Assembly: GCA_001938995.1 (NCBI GenBank)
Contig: MKZN01000013.1
Coordinates: 1 to 64,000, forward strand
DNA: 64,000 nucleotides
From: Bacillus pumilus
GTDB taxonomy: Bacteria > Bacillota > Bacilli > Bacillales > Bacillaceae
Direction of reading: 5' to 3'
The notes under the pieces were generated by a model. That model did not search any database and had not been told where the DNA came from. It saw only the letters and a program-made list of their open reading frames with translations. The position numbers were made by a program, and so were the translations under genes. Positions 17,097 through 25,242 of the stretch are shown here, piece by piece (within the stretch, counting starts at the first letter, position 1; every line of letters begins with the position of its first letter).

Positions 17097-20000
17097 CGAT
17101 GACGACCCCCTTCGTTCCTGTATGAAGCTCTACTTCCAGTTCGTCTATGAGCATTTGTCTTATTTTTTCGACAAACGATTGCTGATCTTGTCCGTTGTGG
17201 AAATGCTGATCCCCATTGAATTGAATGGTGATTTGTTTATTGCCTGACGATGTCGTGCTGCCAGTTGTCTGAGTAGATGTCACTTGCTGCATTTGTGATT
17301 CTGGTAAAGGAGAAGATGCACTTGCTGGATCATATACTTGCATACCAAGTGCCTTGGCTGCTTGCGTCAATAAATATCTCCCGCGGATACCTCTTTCTTC
17401 TGGAATAATCCATTCACGTTTGTTTCCTTCACCGACTCTCGCTACCTGCTCTTGGGTAATCAGCCCGCCATTTGCGTAGCCCTTATAAGGACCACCCTTT
17501 CTCATACTGCGTAAACCTGGCGTATTGAAGACTGTTCCATATCTACCCTTAATATAGTTGATGGCCGCTACAGCATTATGGATCGGGTTCCATATATCAT
17601 TCATACCCTTGCCTTTATTGGAGTTAAATGTCGGTCCAATGGTTTGCATGAGTCCTTTTGAAGGGGTTCCCTTTTTGGCATTGGAATCCCATAAGTTGAT
17701 CGCTCTTGGGTTTCCATTTGATTCATGCTGAGCAATCGTCATGAGACCAGGCAGCCAGTTCATGGATGTGCCAGTCGCCATCAGAGCCGCCATAAGCCAT
17801 TGATGAACACTGAGACCTGAAGCTCCCATACCGCTGAAGGCGCCTATTAATGATCCAGCCTGATTTTCAGCAAACTTTTTCACATCAACTGAATCCAGAC
17901 CTTTGACAACACCAATCGATGCAAATTTCCCCAGACTCATCATGACACGTGATGGGGAATGGATGTCTAATTCTTCTCTAAACGCCTGTTCTACTTTCTT
18001 CGCCATTTCTTTGGCTGCTTGCGTGACTTCACCGGATTTTGAGCGCATGCCGCTGTTAAAGGCATCGATCATTCCTGATCCCCAACCTGGTGATTCTTGT
18101 TTTCCTTGAAGGAATGGTTGTTTGACGTGTTGGTTTACATATTGACTCGTGCCAATGGATGTGGCATTTTGCCCTGTTGCAAAACCAGTTACAGTACTTG
18201 ATCCCCAAGTTGATGAAGCTGTCAGCACTTGCTGATACGGAGCTTTTACATCATTTTGCAAAAAGCGATCTGTTCCTGTTGGTGTCATCTGTTGGCCAGT
18301 CGCAAAAGCGGAAGCCGTTTGTTGTCCATACTTGCCTGTATCTCTTGTCAATTGGCCAAATGGCTGTTGAATGTTCTTTTGCTTCCATTGATCAATAGAG
18401 ATTACATGATGATGTAACCCTTGTTCAAAATCGGTATTAAATTGCGCACCTATACCGGCAGCTTGCATGTTTCCACTCATTGATAAAGATCCACCTACTG
18501 GGCCCACAGAAGAACGTGGAGTAGTTGCTGGAGAGCTCGCCACAGGACTTGCTGACCCGCCGCTTGGGACAACAGACATTCCAAGATGAGAAGCCGCCTT
18601 TGCAAGCAACATTTTCCCGCGCCCCCGGTTATTTTGAGTTGGAATGACAAATTCGTTACCAGCCTCACCGACCCATGACAAGGTTGGCTGGGTGATATAG
18701 CCTCCTGTGGCATTTTTATCAGGTTTTCCGGTAACCCAATTCACGACTAAATCCACAACACCGCCTGCTTTATCAAAAATCTTTTTGACCCAGCCAAATG
18801 CTTTAGAAAAACCGTCACTAATGGCTCCCGCCACTTTTACGATCGGTGTCTGAATATGATCTTTAAACCATTTAGATAATCCGTCCCATATATCTGTCAC
18901 CACTTTATACGCTGCTTTAAACTTTTCACCAATGCCTTCCTTAATGGTTCCAACGGTTTCTATTAGTGGATTCCATACATGATCCATAAACCAAGTGGAT
19001 ACTGCTCCAAAGATCGATTGAATAATTTTCCACGCACCCGATAACGCTGTCCAAATTCCTTTAGCTACCGTAATGACTGCGCTGCTTACAGGTGTCCATA
19101 CGTTCTCAATAAACCAGCCTGCAACTGCACTGAATGTTTCTTGAATCCACGTCCATGCATTGACTAGGCTTGTCCAGATGGTCGTGGCTACTGTAACGAC
19201 TGTCCCGCTTAAAGGCGCCCATACATTCTCATTGAACCAATCGGCGACTGTAGACCAAACTTCAACAATTTGATCTTTGATTTCTATGGCCTTTTGACCA
19301 ATCTTTTCAAATCCGCCCCCATCAAACCATTTTCCGATCGTTTCACCAATCGATTCACCGCCCATGCTTCCAAGAATGCCACCTATTAAACCACCAGCCG
19401 CTGTGCCTATAACGGGAACAACGCTTCCGATAGCAGCACCAGTTGCAGCACCAGCCATTCCTCCGGCAATTCCCCCTCCAGTTGCACCGATCTTTTCTCC
19501 AGCATTCTCTTTTTTCATGCCTATTAAATTCGTTGCGCTTAGTAAGCCACCAATAAGAGGTACTTTTTTTAGTAGCTTACTACTCCCTTGACCTATACTA
19601 GTAAGAGGTGATCTTCTATTTCTTTCTGCTCTTGTTGTACTAGTAGGATTCGTTGGTTGTCTTTGCGAACGACCATTTCTATCTCTTGTTCTAGTAGCTC
19701 CTCTCCTACTCATGCCTCTTGCACAACAGGGACAACAACTCGTACGAAACAAACCTTTCCCACTTCGTGACGGTTGTTGGGGTCTAGGAGCTGGACTGGT
19801 TCGCGTTTCTTCCGCCCGAGGTGGGTTTGAAGGTGTACTGGTGTTTTGATCTACTTGTTCATTCGATTGATTTTTAGAACCAAAGATTCGATCTAATCCA
19901 GAATTAAATAATTCATCTAGCTTTTTTTCAGGATTAAATTTAATCTTCTCACGGATTCGGCTAAACACTTCTTGTTGGTAATCGCCCAGTTTCTTTTCGA

Positions 20001-20790
20001 CCCAGGGAAGTGCTTCAGTGTCCCAAAAGTTTTTAGGACTGAATGTCTCCTTCACTTTATCTGCCACGTCACCCGCATATTGTTGGACTTCTTTTATTGT
20101 CTGATTCGCAAATTTTTGGAGTCCATTCTGTTTATTGTCATCTGTTTTAGCAGATGTGGTAACAGCCTCAGGTTCTTTTTTTATGCCTTGTTCTTTTACA
20201 ACTGATTCTGCCTTATCTCGTTTTTTCAACTTACTCTTCGCATTGTCTTGGACAGACACTCTGATTTCATGTTTAGCCATCGTCAAGCTTCTTAGTGTCT
20301 TTTTTATTCGTTGAATGGCAGCAGTGGCTTGGTCGATCATGTTTAATCTTAAATAGTACGTTCTGTTCATGAGCTGAAGGATCGATTTTTTGATCGTTGT
20401 TATTTTTTCTGACAATTGATCGTTTATGTGAAAAGTAAGCGCCATTGGGCTTAATAATGTCTTTTTCAAACGCTCAACACTAGATGTAATTGATTCTAGT
20501 CCTTTTGCTTGAATGGATATGGTCCATTCACTAGAGATTAAGTTCAATTGATTTGATATTGATTTCAGCTCACGATATATCCCCTGATCTAGCTTCATGG
20601 TTAAGACGGATAGTTTTCGAATCGATAAATTGAAGTTTCTTAACTTCTGTTCATTCATTTCTAAGCTGATTTTGACAGGTTTTCTGAATGGCTTGAGCTG
20701 TTTCTCAAACGTTTGAAACCGTTTTTGAATTCGTAAAAGCTTCTTTGATACCCGGTCTTCTAAATCAAATCGTGCAGTGAGTTTAGCCAG
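17089..20790 (-). CDS. xkdO: Tape measure protein XkdO with lytic transglycosylase domain
   Basis: The protein has 1233 residues if started at CTG 20788-20790, which is 7 nt after AAGGAGGG and 1 nt after the frameshift product's stop. The first ATG, 44 codons later, has no ribosome site. Basic coiled-coil N-terminus; Cys cluster CCPCC near residue 350; glycine-zipper segment ([18 protein letters not shown]) near 440; repeats of exactly 41 residues in two blocks; then a C-terminal transglycosylase-like domain ([19 protein letters not shown]). The protein sets tail length and helps DNA entry. Confidence 0.9.
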   Translation of the reverse strand: MAKLTARFDLEDRVSKKLLRIQKRFQTFEKQLKPFRKPVKISLEMNEQKLRNFNLSIRKLSVLTMKLDQGIYRELKSISNQLNLISSEWTISIQAKGLESITSSVERLKKTLLSPMALTFHINDQLSEKITTIKKSILQLMNRTYYLRLNMIDQATAAIQRIKKTLRSLTMAKHEIRVSVQDNAKSKLKKRDKAESVVKEQGIKKEPEAVTTSAKTDDNKQNGLQKFANQTIKEVQQYAGDVADKVKETFSPKNFWDTEALPWVEKKLGDYQQEVFSRIREKIKFNPEKKLDELFNSGLDRIFGSKNQSNEQVDQNTSTPSNPPRAEETRTSPAPRPQQPSRSGKGLFRTSCCPCCARGMSRRGATRTRDRNGRSQRQPTNPTSTTRAERNRRSPLTSIGQGSSKLLKKVPLIGGLLSATNLIGMKKENAGEKIGATGGGIAGGMAGAATGAAIGSVVPVIGTAAGGLIGGILGSMGGESIGETIGKWFDGGGFEKIGQKAIEIKDQIVEVWSTVADWFNENVWAPLSGTVVTVATTIWTSLVNAWTWIQETFSAVAGWFIENVWTPVSSAVITVAKGIWTALSGAWKIIQSIFGAVSTWFMDHVWNPLIETVGTIKEGIGEKFKAAYKVVTDIWDGLSKWFKDHIQTPIVKVAGAISDGFSKAFGWVKKIFDKAGGVVDLVVNWVTGKPDKNATGGYITQPTLSWVGEAGNEFVIPTQNNRGRGKMLLAKAASHLGMSVVPSGGSASPVASSPATTPRSSVGPVGGSLSMSGNMQAAGIGAQFNTDFEQGLHHHVISIDQWKQKNIQQPFGQLTRDTGKYGQQTASAFATGQQMTPTGTDRFLQNDVKAPYQQVLTASSTWGSSTVTGFATGQNATSIGTSQYVNQHVKQPFLQGKQESPGWGSGMIDAFNSGMRSKSGEVTQAAKEMAKKVEQAFREELDIHSPSRVMMSLGKFASIGVVKGLDSVDVKKFAENQAGSLIGAFSGMGASGLSVHQWLMAALMATGTSMNWLPGLMTIAQHESNGNPRAINLWDSNAKKGTPSKGLMQTIGPTFNSNKGKGMNDIWNPIHNAVAAINYIKGRYGTVFNTPGLRSMRKGGPYKGYANGGLITQEQVARVGEGNKREWIIPEERGIRGRYLLTQAAKALGMQVYDPASASSPLPESQMQQVTSTQTTGSTTSSGNKQITIQFNGDQHFHNGQDQQSFVEKIRQMLIDELEVELHTGTKGVVIDG

Positions 20791-20791
20791 T

Positions 20792-21411
20792 TTATGTCCC
20801 TCCTTTCTTTGCTTCTTTTTCTAGAATTTCTAGTTTGTAGCTAATTAGTCCAAATAGGAACGCTTTGAATTGTCTTGGGGCTTCGTATAAATCGAGCAGT
20901 TCAGATGGGGAGTAGTGTAGCTCGTGCATGGCATAGTATAGAAACACAGCTTCTTTATCCCCATCTTTTATTAGTTTTTTGCTGCTTCTTCTAAATCTTC
21001 AATTTCGTCTTCGAATCCGTTGATTTCAATCGCTTTGTTTAACCAGTTTGCGTATTCACCGCCGACAGATAATACACGTTTTGCGACTTCAACTGGATCT
21101 TGTGTGCTGTAGGCTTCTCTTAATTCCTTCGAGCGGAAATCTGGGTAAATCGTTGATTCAATGGCAATTCGTGCATAGAAGCGTTGGCTGTCTAAGTCTT
21201 TCACGCGGCCCCTGCCTTTGACATTCTTGAAGGTCGTGTTTTCTTTTTCCAGTTCATCAATGCGTTCAGTTGTAATGGCTTTAAAGACAAAAGGAATGAC
21301 ATTCCCTTTTTTATCAACAAAACGCTTAGAAATTGGTACTTTGACCTCTTCCGCTTCTACTGTTTGTCCTGGCATAAAAAATGAAAGATCAAATGTTTGT
21401 TTTTCGCTCAT
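20792..21411 (-). CDS. Tail assembly chaperone, -1 frameshift fusion product
   Basis: A -1 slip at 20974-20980 in xkdN continues translation for 60 codons ([14 protein letters not shown]... to KEAKKGGT) and stops at TAA 20792-20794. The full product is about 206 residues. Such paired chaperones (lambda gpG/gpGT type) bind the tape measure during tail assembly and are conserved in phages. The extension has no start codon or ribosome site of its own, so frameshifting is the only plausible way to express it. The coordinates contain a 1-nt backward step. Confidence 0.88.
20971..21411 (-). CDS. xkdN: Tail assembly chaperone XkdN (unshifted product)
   Basis: A 146-residue acidic protein; [20 protein letters not shown] and [20 protein letters not shown] helical segments fit the XkdN family. 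It acts as the major tail chaperone with the longer frameshift product. ATG follows AAAGGGAGTTTTTAAAC. It ends EEAAKN at a TAATAA pair of stops right after the slippery heptamer. It is the first gene after the toxin-antitoxin locus. Confidence 0.92.
   Translation of the reverse strand: MSEKQTFDLSFFMPGQTVEAEEVKVPISKRFVDKKGNVIPFVFKAITTERIDELEKENTTFKNVKGRGRVKDLDSQRFYARIAIESTIYPDFRSKELREAYSTQDPVEVAKRVLSVGGEYANWLNKAIEINGFEDEIEDLEEAAKN
20974..20980 (-). promoter_or_regulatory. -1 ribosomal frameshift slippery heptamer A AAA AAC
   Basis: The minus strand reads GCA GCA AAA AAC TAA in the xkdN frame, giving the X XXY YYZ heptamer A AAA AAC directly before the stop codon. The -1 frame is open for 60 codons and codes a plausible charged/aromatic helix protein. 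Confidence 0.9.
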
Positions 21412-21447
21412 GTTTAAAAACTCCCTTTGTTATGTTTTTTTGAATGC

Positions 21448-21480
21448 AAAAAAGCACATCCATTTTTGAATGTGCTTTCC
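21448..21480 (-). terminator. Intrinsic terminator upstream of xkdN
   Basis: Minus strand: AAAGCACAT / ATGTGCTTT stem around a 10-nt loop, followed by TTTTTT. It lies 40 bp before xkdN, inside the late operon, so it could attenuate transcription arriving from xkdM or stop read-through of the antitoxin RNA. Confidence 0.65.
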
Positions 21481-21492
21481 AATCTTTTCATG

Positions 21493-21498
21493 TATAAT
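21493..21498 (+). promoter_or_regulatory. -10 element of the toxin mRNA
   Basis: A perfect TATAAT lies 71 bp before the toxin start. No good -35 is seen at 16-18 bp; TTGAAT occurs 21 bp upstream. The start site should fall near 21505, at the beginning of the 5' pairing segment. Confidence 0.5.
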
Positions 21499-21505
21499 CT
21501 AAATT

Positions 21506-21568
21506 GTACAATTGAACGGCTAGCTCAAGGGTGTCTGGCTCATCCCCGATAGGAAGGGGGTGATGCGC
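21506..21568 (+). promoter_or_regulatory. Structured 5' leader of toxin mRNA with masked ribosome site
   Basis: CATCCCC (21541-21547) can pair with the GGGGGTG ribosome-binding segment (21557-21563). GTACAATT, GCTCAAGGG and CTGGCT in the leader (21506-21540) are complementary, in order, to AGCCAG, CCCTTGAG and AATTGTAC near the mRNA 3' end (21713-21740). CCCTTGAGC at 21658-21666 is a second partner for GCTCAAGGG. This fits type I toxins whose full-length mRNA is translationally closed. Confidence 0.7.
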
Positions 21569-21652
21569 ATGTCAACATTTCAAGCACTAATGTTAATGCT
21601 TGCTTTCGGGTCATTTATCATAACCCTGTTGACGTATATAGACAAAAAATAG
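21569..21652 (+). CDS. Type I toxin, TxpA/BsrG-type holin-like peptide
   Basis: A 27-residue peptide beginning MSTFQALMLMLAFGSF, with one membrane segment and a DKK end. Start, length and hydrophobic pattern fit the short membrane toxins related to TxpA and BsrG of B. subtilis. Upstream in-frame ATG 21563 is possible. The ribosome site AGGAAGGGGGTG is very strong but masked in a hairpin. It is encoded opposite to all surrounding phage genes, has its own promoter and terminator, and overlaps an antisense RNA at its 3' side. Toxicity is inferred. Confidence 0.82.
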   Translation: MSTFQALMLMLAFGSFIITLLTYIDKK

Positions 21653-21691
21653 ACTCCCCCTTGAGCTTTGGTAGGTAAAAGGGAAGTCTAT
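21643..21691 (-). terminator. Terminator of the antitoxin RNA
   Basis: Minus strand: ATAGACTTCCC / GGGAGTCTAT stem with a long internal part, then TTTTTTG. It lies at the 3' end of the toxin ORF. Confidence 0.65.
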
Positions 21692-21743
21692 CCTAAAACA
21701 TCCTATTCGATTAGCCAGCCCCTTGAGGGCCAAATTGTACATT

Positions 21744-21780
21744 GCCGGGATGTTGACGCATCCTGGCTTCTTTTTATTTT
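21744..21780 (+). terminator. Terminator of toxin mRNA
   Basis: GCCGGGATG / CATCCTGGC (one G-U pair) around TTGACG, followed by TTCTTTTTATTTT. Confidence 0.85.
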
Positions 21781-21798
21781 ATGCAAAGTACTTTGCAT
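21781..21798. repeat. Perfect 18-bp palindrome within the antitoxin region
   Basis: ATGCAAAGTACTTTGCAT reads the same on both strands. It lies just after the toxin terminator and inside the predicted antitoxin transcript, where it could be a protein operator or an RNA hairpin. Confidence 0.75.
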
Positions 21799-21937
21799 GT
21801 AAACATATTTCTAAGAAACTTTTTGGGGTTACACAGTAACTCTTCTGTAGCTACTCTGTAACTATGAAAAATTATACCATATCGTTGAATAAAATAAAAA
21901 TAACATATATTTTCGTCATTTGTATGCCTTTTGTTCA

Positions 21938-22381
21938 TTAAAAGGAATTCTTCAGCTTTTCAGGAAGATCAAAGTCCTCGAACGTAAACGGAACTTCTTC
22001 TTCAAGTGCTTCTGAATCGACATCCAGTCCAGCAATCTTCGCTGAATCAAAATTGACATCAAATAATGTCACACGCTCTGCGCCTCTTCCAGATGACTTA
22101 TCTTCCAGAACGGCTTGAAGGGTGAAGTATGGATCTTCCCCTTTTTTCACGTAGTTTAGCATTAATTGAACGAAACGTGATGTGACTTTATAGAATGTCG
22201 CCGTTCCTGTTCCGTTTGCACCGGTTGTTTTATGACCCGTCATACGGCGTCCCATGACGTTGACTTCTGATTTATTTTTCTCCACGTTTGCTTCGAAGGT
22301 TTTGATAAATGCAAGCTCCTCACCTTCTAAGAAAAGACGACCCTCTTTACCTGAAATTGTATTTTGCGCTTTAAAAGCCAT
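21938..22381 (-). CDS. xkdM: Tail tube protein XkdM
   Basis: A 147-residue protein: MAFKAQNTISGKEGRLFLEG, then VNVMGRRMTGHKTTG-like and a C-terminal FTFEDFDLPEKL. These are hallmarks of the XkdM/DUF2001 tail tube family, which stacks as rings inside the sheath. The start is ATG after GGTGGAGGTGAAGTAAG, next to the sheath gene. Confidence 0.93.
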   Translation of the reverse strand: MAFKAQNTISGKEGRLFLEGEELAFIKTFEANVEKNKSEVNVMGRRMTGHKTTGANGTGTATFYKVTSRFVQLMLNYVKKGEDPYFTLQAVLEDKSSGRGAERVTLFDVNFDSAKIAGLDVDSEALEEEVPFTFEDFDLPEKLKNSF

Positions 22382-22382
22382 C

Positions 22383-23729
22383 TTACTTCACCTCCACATT
22401 GAAATAGTATTTTTCTGCTGCGTCCACTGGTTGGACAGCTAAATCGATGATAAATCCATCACGATCTTCATTGAGACCAATGACGATATCTGTTTCTGAG
22501 TTAAAGCCAGTAATGCCGCTGCCATCTTGGAGCTGTGTGAGATACTGCGTAATCAGTGTTTTCACAAGCTGCACACCATCATCTGATGCTGGAATGTCAT
22601 TGCCATTGGCTTTGCGTAATTTAATCAATTGTTTCAATTCAAACGTTAAATCATTGTTGATCGCATCAAGCACTCGAATGATTTTGTTTTTCGCCATTTG
22701 CTGGTTTTTTTCAGTCGTGAAGCTTGTTAAGGAATTTATATCTTTTTCAACGCTGACTGTGCGATCTCGTGCATCAAAGGTGAAAAGAAATTCGCCTTGT
22801 GATAATCGGTATTCCACTTGATCATTATCAAGACGTTCTAATGTATCTACTGCCCCTTCGTATTCAACAAAGGTAAGTGATTGATTGAAGTTTGCTCCTG
22901 CACTTGCTCCTGCGACCCATGCCGTTGTTTGGGCAGGTGTCAGTTTGGTTCCGTCTTCTAGGACAACACCACTTGTGACATTGATGATCCCTTCTTGGTC
23001 ACCTGCATAATTTGCCACAACGCCTTGCACTTTACGCCCTTGCTGATCGCGTAATCGCTGAATAAATGAGGCAAAGGTCGCTTTTAATTGCTCACTATTA
23101 TCAACCGGAAGCACAATGACATCAAAGTATTCGGTTTCTGCTGCTTCTAGAAAGGCTGTGTAATCTGCGACACTTGCCACACCATTTTTCCCGCCACGGA
23201 GCGTCACACCTGCTGTGATGACTGCTTCCCCTTCACCAGAAAATTGTACATACTTGTTTTTCACAAGGTCTTTTACATCCGCGACTACCTGCTTATCCAC
23301 CATATCTGTTCCAAGATAGGTCATGACATCTCGCTTCTTACGATCAAGTACATTTTCTGTGACTTGTACTGTGATCTCATTTCCTTTGAGACCACCATAA
23401 TTTGCAGTGACGACAAAGTTTTCTGCGATATCGGCTTTGGCTGTTTCTCCTTCATTTAAGCGGTAAAGCAAAACGGTCTGTGCTTTTTTCTTCGCTTCAC
23501 GGAAAAGTAGGAGAGATTTATCATCAATATTGAGCCCCACCTTTTTATTGAGGTCTTCCATATCAGAAACGGACATAAAGGTTTTAGGTTCTCCCCAACT
23601 CATCACCATAGGAAGTGCCACCGTTCCTCGATCGCCTAATGTAATCCGTTGTTCTGCTGTTGTTTTAAAATTAAAGTAAATGCCTGGACGCTTTTTCTCT
23701 GTACCTAGTGTAAACGTGCCTCCGTTCAT
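22383..23729 (-). CDS. xkdK: Tail sheath protein XkdK
   Basis: A 448-residue contractile sheath protein. The N-terminus (GGTFTLGTEKKRPGIYFNFK) and C-terminal domain (DINSLTSFTTEKNQQMAKNK then VLDAINNDL) fit phage sheath proteins, close in length to XkdK. Its presence shows a myovirus-like contractile tail. ATG follows AGGAGGTTTAAAGG; the next gene xkdM starts 1 bp after the stop. Confidence 0.95.
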   Translation of the reverse strand: MNGGTFTLGTEKKRPGIYFNFKTTAEQRITLGDRGTVALPMVMSWGEPKTFMSVSDMEDLNKKVGLNIDDKSLLLFREAKKKAQTVLLYRLNEGETAKADIAENFVVTANYGGLKGNEITVQVTENVLDRKKRDVMTYLGTDMVDKQVVADVKDLVKNKYVQFSGEGEAVITAGVTLRGGKNGVASVADYTAFLEAAETEYFDVIVLPVDNSEQLKATFASFIQRLRDQQGRKVQGVVANYAGDQEGIINVTSGVVLEDGTKLTPAQTTAWVAGASAGANFNQSLTFVEYEGAVDTLERLDNDQVEYRLSQGEFLFTFDARDRTVSVEKDINSLTSFTTEKNQQMAKNKIIRVLDAINNDLTFELKQLIKLRKANGNDIPASDDGVQLVKTLITQYLTQLQDGSGITGFNSETDIVIGLNEDRDGFIIDLAVQPVDAAEKYYFNVEVK

Positions 23730-23732
23730 CCT

Positions 23733-23945
23733 TTAAACCTCCTTGGACAAAAAAGCATCAATGTGCTTTTTTGCTTCTGTTTTTGTAATTGGTTCATGTT
23801 TGATATAAAAAAGAGCACCCTCTAGGATTTCTGGTTTTACTCCAAAAAGATCCTTACTGTGCTCTTTTAAGGCTTCAAATGAAAAGCCAAATTCTTTTTC
23901 TTCGCCCGCTGTTTCGTCGAGCTGTGCTTTTTTAGTCTTGCTCAC
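23733..23945 (-). CDS. Small phage protein (XkzA/YqzN-like)
   Basis: A 70-residue acidic-basic protein with FGFSFEALKEHSKDLFGVKP and a C-terminal helix (TKTEAKKHIDAFLSKEV). It lies between the xkdJ-like gene and the sheath gene, where PBSX and skin have a small gene (xkzA, yqzN). It overlaps the previous gene by 14 bp. Resemblance is judged mainly by position and size. Function is unknown. Confidence 0.6.
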   Translation of the reverse strand: MSKTKKAQLDETAGEEKEFGFSFEALKEHSKDLFGVKPEILEGALFYIKHEPITKTEAKKHIDAFLSKEV

Positions 23946-24402
23946 GTTTGATCACTCCATCTGAAAAGTTGATACCTTCAAGGCTTGGCTGTTTGTCTCG
24001 GTTGTACCAATAGTTGCTATCCCATGTCAGGACAATCGCTGCCACGCCTTGATCTATGATTCTTGTTTCCACTTTTTTTATGCGGACATACTCATCAAGC
24101 ATTTCTCCGTCTTCACTGATCATCTGAATGATTTGACGATCAGCGAGCAATGCATCAACGATCGTTTCTGCCGCATCATGCGCTGTTTCTGTATCGATGT
24201 GAAACACTTTCACTTGCAACGAATAGGATTTCATAAAGGTAGATACTGTATCTGGACCGCTGATGACTGTCACTGGCGGCACATAAAGAGAAGGAACTTG
24301 AAAGCGCTCCGGTAAAAGACGATCATACATTTTCACAGGAAATTGTGTGTATAGATAATGCATGATTGCCCCGACTTCTTGATTCATTCCATCACCTCCC
24401 AA
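23932..24402 (-). CDS. xkdJ: XkdJ/YqbJ-like tail completion protein
   Basis: A 156-residue protein; YTQFPVKMYDRLLPERFQVPS and TWDSNYWYNRDKQPSLEGI resemble XkdJ/YqbJ of PBSX and skin. By position, between the gp10-like and sheath genes, it probably acts at the tail terminator. It overlaps xkdI by 11 bp. Confidence 0.75.
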   Translation of the reverse strand: MGGDGMNQEVGAIMHYLYTQFPVKMYDRLLPERFQVPSLYVPPVTVISGPDTVSTFMKSYSLQVKVFHIDTETAHDAAETIVDALLADRQIIQMISEDGEMLDEYVRIKKVETRIIDQGVAAIVLTWDSNYWYNRDKQPSLEGINFSDGVIKREQD

Positions 24403-24889
24403 AATGTCGATCGATCCAGCTTTGCAGCTTTCGATCTAGCGAATGTTCAAACATTTGTTCATAGAGCATGACAGCGTGGTCCCAGTAGCCATTTCCGTCA
24501 ATCCATTGAGATGCAAGCATCATCCCTGTGCTCGCGTTTGGATCATACACAAAGTGAGTCCCAGTCCATCTGCCTGGGACCCATCTTCTCTCCCCATTGG
24601 CAGAAGTGGCATGTCCATCATTGAGATAGGAGGCATAATCAAGCTGTGTCCCGACCTCTAGCGAAAGACCACCGCGGGTGATCAGAAAATGATTCTCCTT
24701 GTCACCTTTTTGAAAGGATCGAAGAAGCTGGCCTCTATTGACAGACTTTCCCTTGATGATTTCATCCTGTACGATGTCTAACAGCTGTAAGCCCATTTCC
24801 TGTAACCATTCTTGATACTCAGCCTTTAGTCCGCCATCACATGCTTGTTGAAGCTGTGAAAGCAACTGGTTAAGCCCCACGATTTTCAT
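24392..24889 (-). CDS. xkdI: XkdI/YqbI, HK97 gp10-like head-tail connector
   Basis: A 165-residue protein with GKSVNRGQLLRSFQKGDKEN, LEVGTQLDYASYLNDGHAT and a C-terminal helical part. This is typical of HK97 gp10-type neck proteins. The start overlaps the xkdH stop (ATGA-type, 4 bp). Confidence 0.85.
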   Translation of the reverse strand: MKIVGLNQLLSQLQQACDGGLKAEYQEWLQEMGLQLLDIVQDEIIKGKSVNRGQLLRSFQKGDKENHFLITRGGLSLEVGTQLDYASYLNDGHATSANGERRWVPGRWTGTHFVYDPNASTGMMLASQWIDGNGYWDHAVMLYEQMFEHSLDRKLQSWIDRHFGR

Positions 24890-25242
24890 AGATTTTCCTT
24901 CCTGACTGCCATGACTTCAATGTGATGGTTTTTCACTATTTTTGGTTGGTGCAACTTGAGCGAGACTCCGTTCCACACTATTTTGTCATGCAAGCGAATA
25001 TCACTTGCTAAAGGGAAATGGACAAGATAGGTCTGATAAATGACTGTATTCGGTTCTTCTTGCACGAGTGACTGATTTTTTTCTATGACATAACAAGCCA
25101 GATCCTTTGAACTAGGAGCAAGTGGGTAGGCCTGTGTCATTTGCAAATCTCCAACAGGAATACCAAATTTACTGTTCACCGGTCGCTCCTCTTCAAGATG
25201 AAAAAGATCACAGCGATCGGTTAATAGGGAGTGATAACTCAT
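24886..25242 (-). CDS. xkdH: XkdH/YqbH-like head-tail protein
   Basis: A 118-residue protein (RCDLFHLEEERPVNSKFGIP, then YLVHFPLASDIRLHDKIVWN), fitting the YqbH/XkdH stopper family. It overlaps both neighbours by 4 bp. ATG is the start. Confidence 0.82.
   Translation of the reverse strand: MSYHSLLTDRCDLFHLEEERPVNSKFGIPVGDLQMTQAYPLAPSSKDLACYVIEKNQSLVQEEPNTVIYQTYLVHFPLASDIRLHDKIVWNGVSLKLHQPKIVKNHHIEVMAVRKENL

Larger units (their letters stand above)
21645..21864 (-). ncRNA. Candidate antisense antitoxin RNA (RatA-like)
   Basis: An extended -10 TGGTATAAT (21871-21879, minus strand) would start an RNA near 21864. The RNA would begin with a stem (GTTACAGAGTA with TACTGTGTAAC, about 21826-21863) and end at the 21643-21691 hairpin. 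The predicted 220 nt is close to the size of RatA. It overlaps the last bases of the toxin ORF and the whole toxin 3' UTR, the arrangement of txpA/ratA and bsrG/SR4. No -35 is obvious. No transcription data are available. Confidence 0.68.

Noticed and set aside
19350..19600. Plus-strand Pro/Ala-rich frame within the tape-measure gene
   Set aside because: It is the complement of the glycine-zipper coding segment, without a ribosome site or context.
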